44,590 nt of DNA from Arthrobacter globiformis NBRC 12137 (lineage in GTDB: Bacteria; Actinomycetota; Actinomycetes; Actinomycetales; Micrococcaceae). The stretch spans positions 1 through 44,590 of the forward strand of contig NZ_BAEG01000040.1 of NCBI RefSeq assembly GCF_000238915.1. Direction: 5' to 3'. Every line of letters starts with the position of its first letter. Positions within the stretch are counted from its first letter, which is position 1. The notes under the pieces were generated by a model, which was not told the DNA's origin, ran no database searches, and saw only the letters and a program-made list of their open reading frames with translations. Below, piece by piece: positions 42,752-44,590 of the stretch. A program made the position numbers and the translations under genes.

Positions 42752-43351
42752 ATGGAAGACGCGGAGCCTACGGCCAACTCCGGAGGCACCCCCGCCGCCA
42801 CATCCCCTGGCCCCAGTATCCGCAGAATCCGCAGGTCCAAGGACGTGACCCTTCTCGAGCTGGCGCGTCAGACAGGGCTTTCCGAGGGGTTTATTTCCCA
42901 GATCGAAAGGCAAAAGGCCAACCCATCCTTCTCGTCGCTGTTGCGGATAGCAGGGGCCCTGAATGTTCCCATGTCGCTGCTGCTCGCCGAATCTGATGAA
43001 ACAAATTTGGCGGCCAGCCCCGCTCCCCGGGCGCTCGTAAAGCACCCGTCCGGCGTTTACCGGGACCGGCTCGTCACTCCTGCGAACGCAAAAACGATCC
43101 AGGTCATCGAAGCGGTGCTGGAACCCGGCGAGGGCTCACGGGTGGCACCGTACGCGCACCCGGACGAGGAAGAATGTCTCGTCATGCTGGACGGGCAACT
43201 CGAGCTCCAATCAGGGGAGACCGTCTACAACCTGCAGGCAGGCGAATCCGTCCTGATCGACCCCGGAACGCCGCACTCTTACCGGAACCCAGCGTCAGTA
43301 CCGGCACGCTGGCTCTGGATCTCGGCAACACAGGCCGCTCACCGGCACTAG
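42752..43351 (+). CDS. XRE-family regulator with cupin domain
   Basis: A 199-residue transcription factor. An N-terminal XRE helix-turn-helix (about residues 23-77: VTLLELARQTGLSEGFISQI) is followed by a cupin_2 sensor domain (about 118-190: HPDEEECLVMLDGQLELQ and GESVLIDPGTPHSYRN). Such MerR-sized proteins commonly control catabolic or amine-utilisation genes (PuuR, SutR types), with a small ligand bound in the cupin barrel. GAAGGAG precedes ATG 42752. It lies between the importer and the aldehyde dehydrogenase on the same strand and probably regulates this locus. Confidence 0.93.
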   Translation: MEDAEPTANSGGTPAATSPGPSIRRIRRSKDVTLLELARQTGLSEGFISQIERQKANPSFSSLLRIAGALNVPMSLLLAESDETNLAASPAPRALVKHPSGVYRDRLVTPANAKTIQVIEAVLEPGEGSRVAPYAHPDEEECLVMLDGQLELQSGETVYNLQAGESVLIDPGTPHSYRNPASVPARWLWISATQAAHRH

Positions 43352-43711
43352 GCTGCTATGGTTCCCGGTTCCCCCGCTGCAAGGCTTGCGCCTGGACGCG
43401 TGGGAACCGGGCGTTGCGCTGATTCTCGCCGGGCGGATCTCGTCTGTCGTCGCTGACTGGATCAGACTCCCGGGGAGAGGCTGGGGATGGCGGGCTAGGC
43501 GACACGCGTGCAGCGTTGGGCAGACACAGCTCACGCTGACGCTCGGGAAGCCCATCACTCCGGGCATCTCCACTAGGGCACTACTCAAGCTGCGGCGTAT
43601 GACCCTCGCGCCGAACTCGCAAAAATGCGGTGCCCTGGTGCCAGGGCTGGACGTTACTAAAGAAATACTTGCGCCAACCCGGCGCTAGCAATGAATCCAT
43701 TAAGGAGAAGC
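43352..43711. other. 360-bp gap with a long-armed inverted repeat
   Basis: CCCGGTTCCC (43364-43373) and GGGAACCGGG (43402-43411) are exact 10-base arms around a 28-base loop, 12 bases after the regulator stop; this may be a terminator without a T-tract. A plus-strand frame at 43386-43688 starts with coding-like codons (RLDAWEPGVALILAGRISSV) but soon loses that character; it may be a gene remnant. Nothing else is visible before the AAGGAG of the dehydrogenase gene. Confidence 0.4.
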
Positions 43712-44590
43712 ATGTCCACGGCCCTAGAGCGTGAGAATGAAATATTGTCGACTGTCCCGACTGGCCTGCTCATCAACGGCGAGTGGCGTCCGGCGGCCTC
43801 CGGCGAGACCTTTGAGGTCGAGGACCCGGCCAGTGGAAAGATCCTGCTGAGTATCGCCGATGCCGGAGTGGAGGATGGCGCCGCAGCCCTGGACGCGGCC
43901 GCCGCTGCCCAGGAGTCCTGGGCCAAGGTGCCGCCGCGGGAGCGCGGCGAGATCCTGCGCCGCGCCTTTGAACTGGTCACCGAGCGCGCCGAGGACTTCG
44001 CGCTGCTGATGACCCTGGAAATGGGCAAGCCGCTGGCCGAGGCACGCGGCGAGGTCACCTATGGCGCCGAGTTCCTGCGCTGGTTCTCCGAGGAAGCCGT
44101 CCGTGCCTTCGGCCGCTATTCTGTCTCCCCGGATGGCAAGTCCCGCCTCTTGGTGACCAAGAAGCCCGTGGGCCCGTGCCTGCTGATCACGCCGTGGAAC
44201 TTCCCGTTGGCCATGGCCACCCGCAAGATCGCCCCCGCTGTCGCGGCCGGCTGCACCATGGTCCTCAAGCCGGCGAAACTTACCCCGCTCACGTCCCAGC
44301 TATTCGCGGCGGTGATGCAGGAAGCGGGCCTGCCCCCTGGGGTGCTCAACGTCATTCCCTCGTCCAGCGCGGGTGCGACCACCGGTCCGCTGATCAAGGA
44401 CGCCCGGCTGCGGAAACTTTCCTTCACCGGGTCCACCGAGGTGGGCCGCCGCCTGCTCTCCGATGCTTCGGAAACAGTGCTGCGGACCTCGATGGAGCTG
44501 GGCGGCAACGCCCCGTTCGTGGTGTTTGAGGATGCCGACGTCGATGCCGCCGTCGCCGGGGCCATGCTGGCCAAGCTGCGGAACATGGGC
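43712..44590 (+). CDS. gabD: NAD(P)-dependent succinate-semialdehyde-type dehydrogenase, 5' part
   Basis: Oxidises succinate semialdehyde or a close analogue to the acid. The window ends after 293 codons. Present are GLLINGEWRPAASGETFEV, LMTLEMGKPLAEARGEV (typical of the succinate-semialdehyde subfamily), the active-site Asn in ITPWNFPLAM, the cofactor motif FTGSTEVGRR and the catalytic Glu in MELGGNAPFVVF. The catalytic Cys lies beyond the edge. AAGGAG sits seven bases before ATG 43712. The symbol is by subfamily resemblance; the true substrate could be the semialdehyde from the neighbouring pathway. Confidence 0.9.
   Translation, partial: MSTALERENEILSTVPTGLLINGEWRPAASGETFEVEDPASGKILLSIADAGVEDGAAALDAAAAAQESWAKVPPRERGEILRRAFELVTERAEDFALLMTLEMGKPLAEARGEVTYGAEFLRWFSEEAVRAFGRYSVSPDGKSRLLVTKKPVGPCLLITPWNFPLAMATRKIAPAVAAGCTMVLKPAKLTPLTSQLFAAVMQEAGLPPGVLNVIPSSSAGATTGPLIKDARLRKLSFTGSTEVGRRLLSDASETVLRTSMELGGNAPFVVFEDADVDAAVAGAMLAKLRNMG

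Noticed and set aside
1..44590. CRISPR array, rRNA operon or phage genes
   Set aside because: No regularly spaced repeats, no rRNA sequence and no phage structural genes were seen by eye; known riboswitch folds were also not recognised.

Overview
The window reads as chromosome of a high-GC actinobacterium, most likely Arthrobacter, Pseudarthrobacter or a close relative in the Micrococcaceae. The basis is the GC-rich third codon positions, the frequent GTG starts, the order hisI-trpE-membrane protein-HGxxPAAW protein-trpC-trpB-trpA-lgt, an ANTAR response regulator next to pyk, and protein sequences typical of that group. No 16S rRNA or other species marker is present, so genus is an inference.

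Region 1 (1-16.4 kb) is conserved core. It holds the 3' end of hisI (which looks frameshifted), the tryptophan genes with two small membrane-protein genes between trpE and trpC, lgt, the glutamate synthase pair gltB-gltD, pyk, and on the opposite strand a pdtaR-like antiterminator regulator. Strong terminator hairpins sit between the convergent pyk and pdtaR. A tRNA-Leu(CAA) gene with a clear promoter and terminator closes this block.

Region 2 (16.4-22 kb) is a regulatory and scarred junction. It holds about 1 kb of weakly coding DNA, a gene fragment, a LacI-type regulator that may be leaderless, a dead transposase remnant, an AraC-type regulator and a ROK-type repressor. The ROK gene is divergent from a Gfo/Idh/MocA dehydrogenase across two operator-like repeats spaced 42 bp apart.

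Region 3 (22-34.8 kb) is a tightly packed carbohydrate locus. It holds a Gfo/Idh dehydrogenase and a decayed copy of its C-terminal tail, a rhamnose/AI-2-type ABC importer (ATPase, two permeases, lipoprotein), three consecutive TIM-barrel isomerase/epimerase-like proteins, a GMC oxidoreductase, an IolE-like TIM barrel, a GlcG/HbpS-like protein and an aldo/keto reductase. There is no sugar kinase and no aldolase. This suggests a non-phosphorylative, oxidation-first route for an unusual sugar, cyclitol or glycoside.

Region 4 (34.8-36.1 kb) is degenerate DNA with a frameshifted remnant resembling DUF4913, a family I associate with actinobacterial mobile elements.

Region 5 (36.1-44.6 kb) is a second catabolic locus: an FAD monooxygenase resembling the pyridine-ring-opening enzyme MHPCO, a TorT-like binding lipoprotein, a YtcJ/NfdA-type amidohydrolase, a sugar-type ABC ATPase and permease, an XRE-cupin regulator, and a succinate-semialdehyde-type dehydrogenase cut by the window end. 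Read together these could import a hydroxylated N-heterocycle, open the ring, hydrolyse the resulting amide and oxidise the released semialdehyde. That pathway is inference. Regions 3 and 5 are the best candidates for undescribed systems.
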